The translations under genes and the position numbers were made by a program. A DNA stretch of 22,336 nt from Mnemiopsis leidyi (taxonomy: Eukaryota; Ctenophora; Tentaculata; Lobata; Bolinopsidae), in NCBI GenBank assembly GCA_000226015.1, contig JH153586.1, positions 54,134 to 76,469 on the forward strand. Reading direction: 5' to 3'. Position 1 is the stretch's first letter; every line of letters begins with the position of its first letter. Shown one piece after another: positions 11,001 to 20,094 of the stretch. The notes under the pieces were generated by a model, which did no database searches, had not been told where the DNA came from, and saw only the letters and a list, made by a program, of their open reading frames with translations.

Positions 11001-14000
11001 GCAAAACTAGAGGAGCGTATAATTTCCAGAGGTCATAACTCTAAAGTTTTAGAGATATTTATTCGTTGCAGAAATTTTTAACTAACTATAAAGTGGTTTT
11101 ATCTTATTTAAGTACCTTCATTCTTTTCACGGGCTTCATAGCCGGGCTTTATCCGCTCACAATAGTTTTTCCCTTCCTTGTCTTGATACTCTCCGGCCGC
11201 GGGGATACAGGATTGACAAACACCCCCTACTTCTCGGGTCCCAGTGGGACACGGCTCTATACCAGTTCCTGACGAAGATGTTCCTGTTGTCATATGATTC
11301 TCATGCGTAGCATATAGACATTGTTAAAGTAAGCAATAGGCAAATAAGGGATTATATAGAGTTGTAGCTGACTACAAACAGGGAGATTCCCCACTAAATG
11401 CATGGGGTATGCAGATACCCTAAATCGGGATTTAGATTAGAAAATACCTGTTACAGTCCATCTTAATTTGCCGATCACCTCTGGAGCAAACAAAAACTAT
11501 TGATCAAGGAAACTTCTGAGCTTCTGAGAACTTCACCGAAAATTAAAAGTACTTACGGTATTCATTCGATTTGAAGCCAGGGGTGACTTCCTTGCAGGTG
11601 GATTTCCCAGGTACATCTTGATAAAATCCGTTCTCGCATGGCTTGCACTCTGTGAACTTTCTGGGTCCTGTGTAGTAGAACTGATCTCCTCTTGCACTTC
11701 CCGCCTCACACATCTTAATTGATGTTGCTTCTTCACTTTCTGAAAAGGAATGTTGATATCTAATTCGACCCAAGAAGAAGACAAATATTAATGATATTTT
11801 TAATAAATTTGTGCCATGCAGCTATTTTTAAAACTTGGAACTGCAGAATTGCGAATACATATTATCATTTACATATTATTGGTTACATATTCTACAGCGA
11901 CATTTATATTTTCTGTATAAAAAAGTCAGACTTTTAATCTTACCAACAACATGACCTTCAATAACGTCCTTGCACTTAAGTTGTCCCATTTCGTTTGTCC
12001 ATTGTCCTTCTCTCCAGTCGCACTTCTTACACTCAGTGTAGCGCTTTTCTTCTTCCGCGTTATAGAAACTTTCACTTCTAGCTGTTCCGTTTTCACAAGG
12101 CTTTATTGCAGTTGCTTCGACGCTAGCTGAATATGTGCAAATTGTAGCAACAAGTGCAATATGAAATATGAAATGTTAGTTAGACCTACGAAGAAAGAAA
12201 CCGGTTGCCAGGTTGTTACTTAGAGTATTTTTACGTGTACTAAACAAAATGTCATTCTTATATTCCATCTAAACAGCAACATGAGATACAGCAGAGGTCA
12301 GGGTGGGATAAGGGCCATCTCCACCGTTTTCATACATAAAATGCACCAATTAAACTACACACAAAGTTTAACACACAAAAAAACGTACCAACAACAGATC
12401 CCTCCGGGACTTTATCGCACTTGGCCTGTCCTGCTTCCTTCTGCCACTCTCCTTCTATCCAGTTGCACTGTCGACACTCGTTATTAGAAGTGCTACTTCG
12501 GGCGGTACCGGCTGGACAAGGCTTGGTCGAATTTGCGTTTACGTCCGCTGGAAATTGAAAATGTCAGATCAACTATCAGGACGTTAGATAAAAGCTTTCT
12601 GAATGTCGAATGTTAGGTTTATACCGACAATTAATGATTAATAAACGGGTTCTTTTACACTTACACACTACAAATCCTTCTTCAACTATTTGGCACTCGA
12701 GTTGGCCCTGTTTGTCTGTCCATTGTCCCTGACTCCAGTCGCACTTCTTACACTCAGTGTAGCGCTTTTCTTCTTCCGCGTTATAGAAACGTTCACTTCT
12801 AGCTGTTCCATTTTCACAAGCTTTTATTGAAGTTGCTGTAATACTTTCTGAAAAACATGCAAATATTTACGTCTCATATTTTACCCGTCAACTTCCAAGA
12901 ATTATTTTATTTTAGCTGAAAATTAATTTCTTGTATGTATCAATGTCGATTTTCCTTCTTAATAATGACGACTTCATGTTCCCATACGATGAAGTTTTTG
13001 CACATATAAGCAGCTGTATAAGCAGCTTGATTTTTCTAACATTCAAGTGATAGTTGATACCAATCATCCTGATAAATAAAGACATACTAAATTTTTGCAC
13101 ATATAAGCAGCTTGATTTTTCTAACATTCAAGTGTTGCTAATACTTTTCACTTACCGACAACAGATCCCTCCGGGACTTTATCACACTTGGCCTGTCCCG
13201 CCCTCTCTTGCCACTCTCCTTCTATCCAGTTGCACTGTCGACACTCAGTGTACTTCTTCTCATTTTCAGAATTGAAGAACTCTTCGCCAGAAGCTGTGCT
13301 CCGAGCTGTGCCTACTTGACAGGAATCTGATGAGGTTGCGAGGAAAACATCGTCCGTTTGCGCGGTCAGCACTGAAAATGTATTTTACGGTTGTTATTCA
13401 AATTTTGCATCATGATAAAGGGATGATAATGAATGATTGAATGGCAATCAATTGAAGATATTTTATTTGATTTATGGTTTTCATATCAAATATGCAACTG
13501 CCTAAAATGAGTTTTAAATATTGTCTTTATACCATGTAAGAGCTTTATTGATTCTATATTCTATGAATAATTAATATCTATAATTCTGATTGTTCAATCA
13601 GATTCTTCTATGAGACTCAATAATACTTCACGACTACACCAGATTATCTATAATTCATTTAAATTGCATTTGATGCCAATCTGAAATCCGAAACTTTAAA
13701 ATCTCAAGCAATGCAATGCAAATTTAGGTCAAGACATACCAATAAAGTTCCCGTCTGCAACCTCCTTACAAGAGCTCTGTCCTTTAAGATCTTGGAAGTA
13801 TCCCTCATTCCAATCACACGGTAAACACTGGGTAAATGGAGTGTCCTCCTCGCCTCTGTATTTACCGATCTCACATGCCGCAGTTTCTGTAGCTCCAACA
13901 CCATCTGCAAGTTTGTTATCTTTATACTACTTTATACTTTACTATAAATAGACTTACTATAAATAGACTTACTATAAATATACTTACTATAAATAGACTT

Positions 14001-17000
14001 ACTATAAATAGACTTACTATAAATAGACTTACTATAAATAGACTTACTATAAATAGACTTACTATAAATAGACTAACTATAAATAGACTAACTATAAATA
14101 GACTTACTATAAATAGACTTACTATAAATAGACTTATTATAAATAGACTTAATATAAATAGATTTGATATAAATAGAATTACTATAAATAGACTTACTAT
14201 AAATAGATTTACTATATTGAAACAGTTTATTTATTAGTTATCGTCTATATTGCCTTTAACTTTATAGTAATTAGGGCACTTGATTTTAATTCTTCGTTAG
14301 TGTGCTTTAGGTGGAATTGTTTTTCAATCACATTTAGTCTTAAATCAATAAGTTTTTCATTGGTTACAAATTTACCGGGTTTCAATTATACAGATACAAT
14401 TGATCAGGGATAAGAAAATTGCTATTTAAAGATTGGTGTGCAAATACGTACCTCCGTCTGTTTGAATCACGTAGTTCCCTGGTGAGACCTTTATACACGT
14501 GTTTTTCTGAGGATTTGGCTGATAGAGACCATCCGAAGCCTGGCACAGCTGACAGTCCCAATTTGACGATTCCTTATTGCCGAATGAGCCTGCCGGACAT
14601 TCTTCTTGGTCGATACCTTCCTCATCTGTATCATCGTTCTCATCTGTATGGGAGTGATCATCGTTACAGGCAGTATAATCCTGTGCAATAGAATTTACAC
14701 GGCAAAACTTGACTTATAGTCAGCTGATAGAACAATAGAAAGCTTAAAGCGAAAAGTACTTAGTGTGCTTACTAAACACCCTCAATACTTTCTCGCTAAT
14801 TAAAGATTTCATGAATATTTTTTATAATCATGTAATTAGGAAAGGCCCTTACCTTTGCTTACAACTTTGAACCCAAGCTCGACAATTTGACATTCAACCG
14901 AGCCCTCCTTATTTGTATATTCTCCTTTGGATGCGAGGCAAGGTTCGCAGCTGGTGCTTCCAACATCATTCTGAGACTTTCCGATTTCGCACGGAGTACA
15001 TTGTGAATTTCCTGTACCTGTGAAAATAACAAGATCATCAAACGTGATATTTCTACCAAATGTACCCAATATGGTAAATTACGCTTTTGAGTTCTTAATA
15101 CTTTTGTTGACGTCTCTTATCTTTTTTTCTCCTTTTTAACAACTTATTGACATTTCATTCCTGTATTTAAGTCGCGACGAAAGTGTTAGTGCTTTCTCCG
15201 ACAATTTATGTTTAATTCCTGTTTAATACTATTTACTGTCATTTGAATTGCTTTCATTTTACGATTTTCCTCCACTGACCACTTCAATACAATTACCTTG
15301 CGAATATGAACCGCCAGGACAAGGTTGGCAAGCTCCACTCCTGCTATAATGTCCCTCCGGACAGACTTCGCATGTTCCATTTATAAGTCCCTCCCCCGCC
15401 GCGCAGGCATCGCACGTGTTGTTGTTCACATACCTGAATGGATTGTTTTAAAATCTTATTGCATGTTACGCTTTAGCTTCTTAAGGACATTTATGATCAA
15501 TTTTCCCTGGAAAAAAGCATGAAATTAAAGTTTCAACGAATGGTCGAAAATTTAGAACACAGTGTTGCCCAGAAAAACCTAGCTTATTACGTTTTGGCGA
15601 TTTCTTGGTACTCATTTTGGTTAAAATCAGTGTCTGTGGATGTCACTTAAACGCCCATTATCAGGGCGTTAGCGGCGCACGAAATTAAGCAGTCAAAATC
15701 ACGCTTAAAAAGATGTTTTCCTTTACGAATAGCTTAACTTACCCATTACAAGTGAGGCACTTTGAGAATCCTTGGTTAGGGGTGTAAAGGTTAATCTTAG
15801 CATCACACTTCGTACATTTGTCTGATTCATCTTCTTTTTCTGTGAAGAATTCGATTACTTGCAAATAACATCTGGCTTCAGTTTCCCCATTTCCAATTTT
15901 GGTCAAATATCGGTAATCAATTTCTAAAAAATAGAAGATGCCCGAAATTTCGGATGCACTCGTAAAAATTGAAAAACAAAATCAATCAAAATAAGAAATC
16001 GACAACAAGCGCGACTTAACTAACCACGAGCGGTCCCTGTTGGACAGGGCTCACACTTGTTTTCTAAAGGATATGTCCCTCCCGGGCACTTCTCACAGGT
16101 CCAGCCCCCTCTACTGACCTGAGAACAGAGTGTATATCGAGACTAGGACTGTATGACACGTGGTGAGTGAAGTGGTCAGTGTTATGGTTGGATATTTCGA
16201 AAATATGTTTATTTTGAAATGTTGTGTTAAGGGAATTGTCTGACACCCAAAATTTCAAACCGTTAGCACAATAATCTGATCTGAGACGAATACAGATTGC
16301 TTATTCAGATTTCTATGAAACTGAAATGTCAAATTTTCAGATAAATCTAGATTGTTACAAAGGCCCGCTGTCTATCACCCTTGTTTCACATACCTCTCCG
16401 AGAGCTAACGCTCTACAAGAGGTTCCATCGAACGGACAAGGTGTGTCTCCATTTTTACAAGCCTGACACCCGTGCAGCTGGTTCATGTTATCATCTCTAA
16501 CTCCTTCTGTACATGGTTTACAGGCACCATCAGAGTCGGTGTACTGTCCATCCTGGCACTTCTCTGAAGTTTTATTGGGAATTAATTTTACATTGTAAGT
16601 AGCACATCAAAACTTTCATTTAATTTATATACATCGAAATGTCGAAAAATATTAAAAGAATATAAAACCATTATGGAGTATGCTGCTTCGACTTTGAATA
16701 AGAGAAAATTCATGATTTTTAACATAACAACTTACGGTAGAGAGCGAATAATTTCTTTTCTACCGTCTCATCGGCATTTTTTGAGTTGTAAAGAGTAACG
16801 GACTCTTCTGTGACCGTATTGGTCACTGACACGAAACTTAACGAAACGTACTTCTTTTTAGACGCAACGTTCGAAGCCAAACCGCTCCATTTGCCCGGCA
16901 CTTGCTAAAAAAATCATAGGAAATTACAATTATCTGTGATAACATCTGTTGGACATAACTCATAAACATAAAATTGTAATTCCCTTATGTTCAGTTAACA

Positions 17001-18054
17001 CCAAGAGTTACGAAAAATGTTAATTAAATTTTGGTTGTTATATAAAAACTCGAGTATCTACGCTATGTGTCCCAGTTTGTCAGAGCAATGGCTATTTTAT
17101 TGAAGTTTTAAAATTCTTACCAAGTCTTCCTCTTCTGCTGATTGATCCATCATCGAATCTACGAGTTCAAACTTGACAACTTTTTCGGATTCGGTTTTGT
17201 CGATATACGGTTCTGCACTGTCCCCGAAGATTTGGAGTTCAAGTTGAGGTATCTTGTCAGGTTCATAGAGCAAGTAGCGCTCACCGTTGTGGAACTTGAA
17301 GGTGGGATCCTCACCAAACTTAATTGAAAAATCTGAAAATTTAGATTTCTTTAAAATTCATATATAATTATAAGCATTCGGACAGTCCTTTAATCAACAA
17401 TTCTAACTGCACGTGCAATCTCGTAAGGAGATCGATAAGTAAATAAAAAGTAGTTTACCTAGAGCCTCCGAGGTAACGAGTTTTGAGTCAGAAGCCTGAT
17501 CGTCATCAATGGTGACGTCGCATCTGAAGACGGCAGTTTCTTTAAATTTGTGAGTTATAGTTACTTTTATCGAATCTGTTTTCGCGGCCACCTCCCAATT
17601 GGTTCCGCTACCTTCGCAGGTGTCTGGGTTGAAGCCAGCGGGACCTCCGACCGTGGTACGACTGCAGATGATGCTTTCCTCAGTGCCTGGAGGCTTTATC
17701 TTGGTCACCTTCAGCGTGACGCTATTGTCTGCCCACGATTCTGGAGAGTTGAGTTCGCAGGAAACGGTCTTGTCGGTTTCAGTTCCTCTTTTGAAGTTGT
17801 TCCCCACTGTTGTCAGTTCTGCAATGGTATCATTTTAGTCATCACAAGAATTTTTGACTGTTCATAGACTCGTCAATACTCAATAAGCTAAGATTTAATT
17901 AATATAAACGAAAATTAGAAAGAATAAAGGGAAACTCACCAGTGGATATAGAACCAAATTTTAAATGATCAGTCAGTCGGTCGTCAGTCAAGCAAAGTTT
18001 AGCACCCAAACAAACTTCGCCCCACCAAACACTCGAGACTGACACGCCTTTGGG
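4463..18054 (-). CDS. Adhesion-GPCR-like receptor, 36 exons traced, start not found
   Basis: Exons in transcript order: 18054-17940, 17818-17459, 17332-17121, 16904-16736, 16563-16394, 16118-16025, 15923-15743, 15433-15297, 15017-14853, 14643-14452, 13904-13740, 13371-13156, 12847-12665, 12547-12389, 12126-11944, 11739-11557, 11283-11116, 10898-10743, 10538-10368, 10149-10041, 9795-9618, 9410-9165, 8980-8854, 8577-8357, 8218-8070, 7909-7808, 7585-7432, 7189-7083, 6946-6820, 6476-6363, 6218-6053, 5895-5723, 5585-5460, 5259-5089, 4867-4722, 4589-4463. Phases agree at every junction and the sum, 5922 bases, is divisible by three. Predicted order: Ig-like, beta-rich segment, 15 cysteine-rich exons, hormone-receptor domain, GAIN, GPS, seven helices, cytoplasmic tail. 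Expected at the cell surface, coupling to G proteins after exposure of a tethered agonist, as known for the family. Ligand unknown. The first exon and signal peptide are not established. The acceptor for exon 11283 may instead be at 11268 (same frame). Confidence 0.9.
5089..7189 (-). other. Seven-transmembrane domain (class B2-like)
   Basis: Seven exons give seven hydrophobic helices. Exon 7189-7083 carries TM1 (TLVMFCINMTFLLLTFFAI); 6946-6820 TM2 (LVLSLIVANTGFMCL); 6476-6363 TM3 (VGVIIVQYLFLVVMAWM), preceded by a Cys (N-M-P-C); 6218-6053 TM4 (KAVVICWFLPALLPTSAFLT); 5895-5723 the second outer loop motif D-C-W and TM5 (IPMYLCLIINCSVFGMIV); 5585-5460 TM6 (IAVTVGVPWIVGVLTF) and the start of TM7; 5259-5089 the end of TM7 (VMFVVFVIL). 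The TM3 Cys and the loop Cys before Trp form the conserved disulphide of secretin/adhesion receptors. The K-G-A-V start of TM6 and W-L-F-I-I-L-x-x-L-Q-G in TM7 also match adhesion receptors. Confidence 0.92.
6683..6726. repeat. 11-bp tandem repeat in intron
   Basis: About four copies of an 11-base unit (gggcaaagtaa) in the intron between the TM2 and TM3 exons, the last two diverged (ggtgcaaagtt). The rest of this 343-base intron shows nothing else. Confidence 0.8.
7432..7585 (-). other. GPS autoproteolysis motif and tethered agonist
   Basis: One exon encodes C-T-F-L-N, then W-S-S-K-G-C, then C-T-C-N-H-N-T-S-F-A-V-L-L, the conserved cysteine/tryptophan pattern of a GPCR proteolysis site. The cleavage triad is H-N-T (7458-7450), so the cut would fall between Asn and Thr (7453/7452). 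The usual triad is H-L-T or H-L-S; the essential His and Thr are kept but the middle residue is Asn, making N-T-S a glycosylation sequon across the scissile bond. The new N terminus T-S-F-A-V-L-L matches the tethered-agonist consensus. Confidence 0.92.
7808..9410 (-). other. GAIN domain with acidic insert
   Basis: Exons 9410-9165 and 8980-8854 are helical (LANSMKSLSSGMEDII; ASILKSVEALANSMEG), as in GAIN subdomain A. Exons 8577-8357, 8218-8070 and 7909-7808 give strands of subdomain B (PIVTTILAVRTISM; LNSAVVSLEFKN) leading to the GPS. Between strands lies a run of three related hexapeptides (S-D-V-E-E-K, S-D-T-E-E-Q, S-D-A-D-E-E) and more Asp/Glu at 8475-8406, and another acidic stretch at 8140-8090. 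N-glycosylation sequons include N-A-S, N-M-T, N-R-T and N-T-S. The donor at 8357 (gttggg) is weak but gives the right phase. Confidence 0.8.
9618..10149 (-). other. Hormone-receptor (HRM) domain
   Basis: Exon 10149-10041 encodes F-S-E-T-A-A-G-E-T-L-I-I-P-C and exon 9795-9618 encodes Y-R-Y-C-I then R-W-D-T-P-N-Y-G-A-C-P. This follows the W-P-x-T-x-A-G-x-x-x-x-x-P-C ... C ... W-x-x-P-x-Y-x-x-C order of the HRM domain that commonly precedes GAIN in adhesion receptors. The first Trp is replaced by Phe. The acceptor chosen at 10151-10150 is internal to a longer open frame but is the one I found that preserves phase 1 from exon 10538-10368. Confidence 0.8.
11944..13371 (-). repeat. A-B-A-B tandem exon duplication
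   Basis: Type A exons 12847-12665 and 12126-11944 share a 58-base identical run (12733-12790 and 12012-12069). Type B exons 13371-13156 and 12547-12389 share identical runs of 26 and 38 bases around their ends (for example CCACTCTCCTTCTATCCAG). In transcript order they are B, A, B, A, so a two-exon unit was duplicated. The introns between them do not obviously match, which suggests gene conversion or selection limited to exons. Confidence 0.9.
12995..13134. repeat. Intronic direct repeat of about 45 bp
   Basis: Bases 12995-13049 and 13092-13134 share TTTTTGCACATATAAGCAGC and a TTGATTTTTCTAAC block; the first copy has an extra 11-base internal duplication (ataagcagctgt). It lies in the intron between a type B and a type A cysteine-rich exon. 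Confidence 0.85.
13372..13739. other. Long intron without features
   Basis: A 369-base AT-rich intron between cysteine-rich exons (13371-13156 and 13904-13740). I see no exon, repeat or conserved site in it. Confidence 0.6.
13941..14216. repeat. 15-bp minisatellite, about 18 copies
   Basis: Unit actataaatagactt repeated head to tail through most of an intron of the receptor gene, with scattered single-base changes near the right end. Each unit contains TATAAATA, a TATA-box-like octamer on the + strand. Confidence 0.97.
15650..15670. repeat. 7-bp intronic hairpin
   Basis: AACGCCC (15650-15656) and GGGCGTT (15664-15670) pair around a 7-base loop inside the 309-base intron between exons 15923-15743 and 15433-15297. 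Nothing else stands out in that intron. Confidence 0.6.
16736..17332 (-). other. Beta-rich segment without cysteines
   Basis: Exons 17332-17121 and 16904-16736 (about 127 residues) have alternating hydrophobic patterns (PQLELQIFGD; KVVKFELVD; KYVSLSFVSVTN; ESVTLYNSKN) and no cysteine. They lie between the Ig-like exon and the cysteine-rich array. They could form a further Ig- or jelly-roll-like sandwich; no family signature is visible. A run of acidic residues (SAEEEDL) ends the first exon. Confidence 0.65.
17459..17818 (-). other. Ig-like domain exon
   Basis: A single 360-base exon. It contains T-V-S-C-E-L near the start and A-V-F-R-C-D-V-T near the end, the typical Ig pair of cysteines with the second in an A-x-Y/F-x-C-x-V setting. 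Strands K-V-T-K-I and S-I-K-V-T-I-T-H lie between them. Two further cysteines (I-I-C-S-R and D-T-C-E-G) could make a second disulphide. The frame enters in phase 2-base remainder and leaves in phase 1, joining neighbours cleanly. Confidence 0.75.
17940..18054 (-). other. Probable upstream exon of the receptor
   Basis: 115 bases open in the needed frame, with acceptor tcttag before 18054 and donor gtgagt after 17940; the joined codon is Glu. The product begins P-K-G-V-S-V-S-S-V-W-W-G and has two Cys (V-C-L and L-C-L). There is no Met, so it is internal if real. The sequence immediately upstream is GC-richer than the introns and may be a repeat, which lowers confidence. Confidence 0.45.
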
Positions 18055-18123
18055 CTAAGACCCGTCAGCAACATAACAACCCCTATAAGGGAGTATTTGA
18101 GCGGGCATGGCCGGGCTTGTTTG

Positions 18124-18167
18124 GGGTCCGTCACCGGGTGACACCACTGTGGTGGACTGTCGGACCC
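18124..18167. repeat. Nested palindromes able to form a three-way junction
   Basis: GGGTCCG (18124-18130) pairs with CGGACCC (18161-18167). Inside lie two small hairpins, TCAC-cgg-GTGA (18131-18141) and CACCA-ctg-TGGTG (18142-18154). The flanking 18055-18245 is GC-richer than surrounding DNA. It could be a structured RNA, a SINE head or a transposon end; no tRNA-like cloverleaf or known RNA was recognised. Confidence 0.5.
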
Positions 18168-18245
18168 ACTTTGCTTTGTTAGTCCCCTACACAGAGCAGA
18201 TCCCGTCCAGGCTGCTAGCTGTGCACAGTCTGGGGGGAATAACAA

Positions 18246-18700
18246 GGTGACATGTAGTCAATATTTCTTTTGCTACTTTCAGGGGCGCTGTTAAAGTTCA
18301 TAAACTTTGCCAACGCAGCTGATCAACCACCGCCAAACAAGTCTTTTTCAAAGGAATTAAACCTTTCTAAAGGATGTGGTGAACTTATTGCGTAGGACTA
18401 AGCGGTGTACTTTAGCCTAAGCTAAACAGAGCGTTGTAAATTAGTTTAAGTTCTTAGTTCCTGCTCGTTTAAAAATAAAAAAAACCCCAAGGGGTTATTT
18501 TAGGTAGATAAAAGCGGCTCGGACAAATTTTATCATGTTTTCAACTGGGTAGTTTGAAATGGAATATGTCAAGCACTGGCACTTAGCAGTCGTTACAAGA
18601 AATCACTCCTTGAGGGTAGAGAACAGAGGTTCAGGTTGGATGGCAGAGGTTTTTCTTCTTCAGAGAGAGCAACAAATCCAGAGCTACCATCCAGGAACTG
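18246..18700. other. Non-coding stretch
   Basis: No believable exon on either strand. It contains a short CCCC-AA-GGGG palindrome with A/T flanks at 18481-18500 and leads into the CCAAT/E-box cluster. Confidence 0.5.
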
Positions 18701-18717
18701 AGCCCATTAGTTACGCG

Positions 18718-18956
18718 CACGTGCATCACCATGGAGATAGCTGTTCTATTTTTAACTCTGCTCGATTTCTATTGGCTCTGTACGCTTGTCACGTGTGCAA
18801 GCTCAGCCAATAGAAACGAAAATGTTAATAGCCAGTCCAATGGTGTGCGAGCAGCAGCAGCTCCAGCCAATGAGGTTCGATTCTGAGGACGCTCGCAAGC
18901 GAAGCAGTACCACGTGGGATAATTGCTACACGTGACAAGTTGCCATGGCAACCAAT
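18718..18956. promoter_or_regulatory. Dense CCAAT, CACGTG and RFX X-box cluster
   Basis: Within 240 bases: CACGTG at 18718, 18790, 18911 and 18929; CCAAT in either orientation at 18771, 18807, 18837, 18867 and 18952; and the perfect palindrome GTTGCCATGGCAAC (18939-18952), the textbook RFX X-box, abutting the last CCAAT. CCAAT is the NF-Y site, CACGTG the bHLH (MYC/MAX, USF, MITF type) E-box. Local GC content is higher than in the flanks. It looks like a promoter or enhancer, 0.7-0.9 kb upstream of the receptor's first traced exon on its strand. Confidence 0.6.
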
Positions 18957-19041
18957 GAGGAGCGAGAACGGTCGCCAGAGCTAACTGCTCCTTAGAGGAC
19001 AATGACGTTAGGCACGAGAGCTGGCGCAGACGGTGGCTAAT

Positions 19042-19106
19042 GATCGAGCAGCCGTGTTAAACGGGAATAACGGGCTAATGCTTCCTTAACCGGCTGCTCC
19101 GCGATC
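19042..19106. repeat. Imperfect inverted repeat, arms about 20 bp
   Basis: GATC-GAGCAGCCG-TGTTAA (19042-19060) faces TTAAC-CGGCTGCTC-CGCGATC (19086-19106); the central nine pairs are perfect (19046-19054 with 19091-19099). The loop holds cgggaataacggg, itself a small direct repeat. Confidence 0.7.
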
Positions 19107-19160
19107 TTGAACGCTTGCGGAGGGCTAAGTGAGAGTTCCCTTGCTAAGGATGTGTTACAT

Positions 19161-19200
19161 AGTAAGGTATGGTGCAAAACTAAAAGTAAGGTATGGTGCA
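19161..19200. repeat. Two 16-bp direct repeats
   Basis: AGTAAGGTATGGTGCA occurs at 19161-19176 and 19185-19200 with an 8-base spacer. Confidence 0.9.
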
Positions 19201-19668
19201 GAAAAACTCAATTTTTATCGCAGGTTATAGAGTCGAGTTTTTTGCTTTCAGAGGCACATGCAGATGAAAACCTTCTCTGACCCAAAGTAATGAAACTACT
19301 TGATTTATAACTATATATTTTTAACCTTCTTTGAACTAAAATTCACTTATAAAAGGCAGCAACAAGAATCAACAGTGCGCCAGAAACAATTAACCAATGG
19401 TTATAGAGTGATACCTATCGGTATTAATACCTTGAAAAAGAACACAAATCTACTTTTCTATTATCTATTATCTAGTTGTATGAGTCAAGTTACCATGAAA
19501 ATCTTGATCGAGTAGATAAGTGATAACAGCTGTTTTGCAATGGGAGCTATATGTGACAAGTATATCAATACACGTATTGATGAATGATGCAGTGCCTACA
19601 GTCAAATTAATAAAGTCATAGTTTATCACTTAGTTGGTAACAGTACCATGCTCAAAAATTACTTATAA
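19201..19668. other. AT-rich non-coding stretch
   Basis: No convincing exon on either strand; a short + frame at 19300-19515 has biased, low-complexity composition and no splice context. Confidence 0.5.
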
Positions 19669-19948
19669 GCCAAGTTACTGGTCCTGGCACATAGCCAAAC
19701 TACTGGTCCTGGCACATAGCCAAACTACTGGTCCTGGCACATAGCCAAACTACTGGTCCTGGCACATAGCCAAACTACTGGTCCTGACACATAGCCAAAC
19801 TTCTAGTCCTGGACACATAGCCAAACTTCTAGTCCTGGCACATAGCCAAACACTGGTCCTGGCACATAGCCAAACACTGGTCCTGGCACATAGCCAAACT
19901 ACTGGTCCTGACACATAGCCAAACTTCTAGTCCTGGAACATATCAAAA
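19669..19948. repeat. 25-bp minisatellite, about 11 copies, with NFI-like sites
   Basis: Unit ggtcctggcacatagccaaactact (25 bases, given here once), repeated about 11 times. Seven units keep TGGC-N5-GCCA, the palindromic core of NFI/CTF binding sites; four have lost it by substitution or a 1-base insertion. Confidence 0.95.
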
Positions 19949-20094
19949 TAACTGTAAGGCTATGATTAGGCTTGATTATCATAATAGAAGAGGGGAGGGA
20001 GGCCAGATTGCCGAAATGCTGATAATGCAGTAGTTGAACGACTCCTAGACGTATGTAGATTTCGTAAATTTCGCAAATATAAATGGTACATTAC

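Larger units (their letters stand above)
10368..16563 (-). other. Array of cysteine-rich GCC2/GCC3-like repeats (15 exons)
   Basis: Fifteen exons (16563-16394 to 10538-10368). Most encode about 55-70 residues with the order C-x-x-G-T/x-x-R/S ... C-x-x-C ... G-x-Y/W-x-x-x-x-G-x-x-x-C ... G-x. This matches the ephrin-receptor-like/GCC2-GCC3 and TNF-receptor-like cysteine-rich families. From exon 15017-14853 onward each exon starts and ends in phase 1, so whole exons can be gained or lost without shifting frame. Clear examples are C-P-T-G-T-R ... G-E-Y-Q-D-K-E-G-K-N-Y-C (11283-11116) and C-K-V-G-Y-F-S ... E-Y-Q-N-D-E-G-A-T-Y-C (10538-10368). The array would form a long disulphide-bonded stalk. 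Confidence 0.88.

Noticed and set aside
13941..14216. Regular short repeats suggesting a CRISPR array
   Set aside because: There are no unique spacers; the units are directly abutting minisatellite copies.
14491..14688. Open frame beginning at 14688 on the - strand
   Set aside because: It is a shifted frame of the cysteine-rich exon; the in-phase acceptor at 14645-14644 gives the conserved cysteines.
17988..18245. 85-residue - strand open frame as a first coding exon
   Set aside because: It ends in a stop before the Ig-like exon and shows no signal peptide; a different frame of the same DNA fits the splice phases.
18481..18500. CCCC-AA-GGGG palindrome flanked by A and T runs, like a bacterial intrinsic terminator
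   Set aside because: The DNA is clearly eukaryotic, the loop is too tight for a long stem, and no gene ends beside it.
19669..19948. Second repeat array considered as CRISPR
   Set aside because: Head-to-tail 25-bp units without spacers, in an animal genome.
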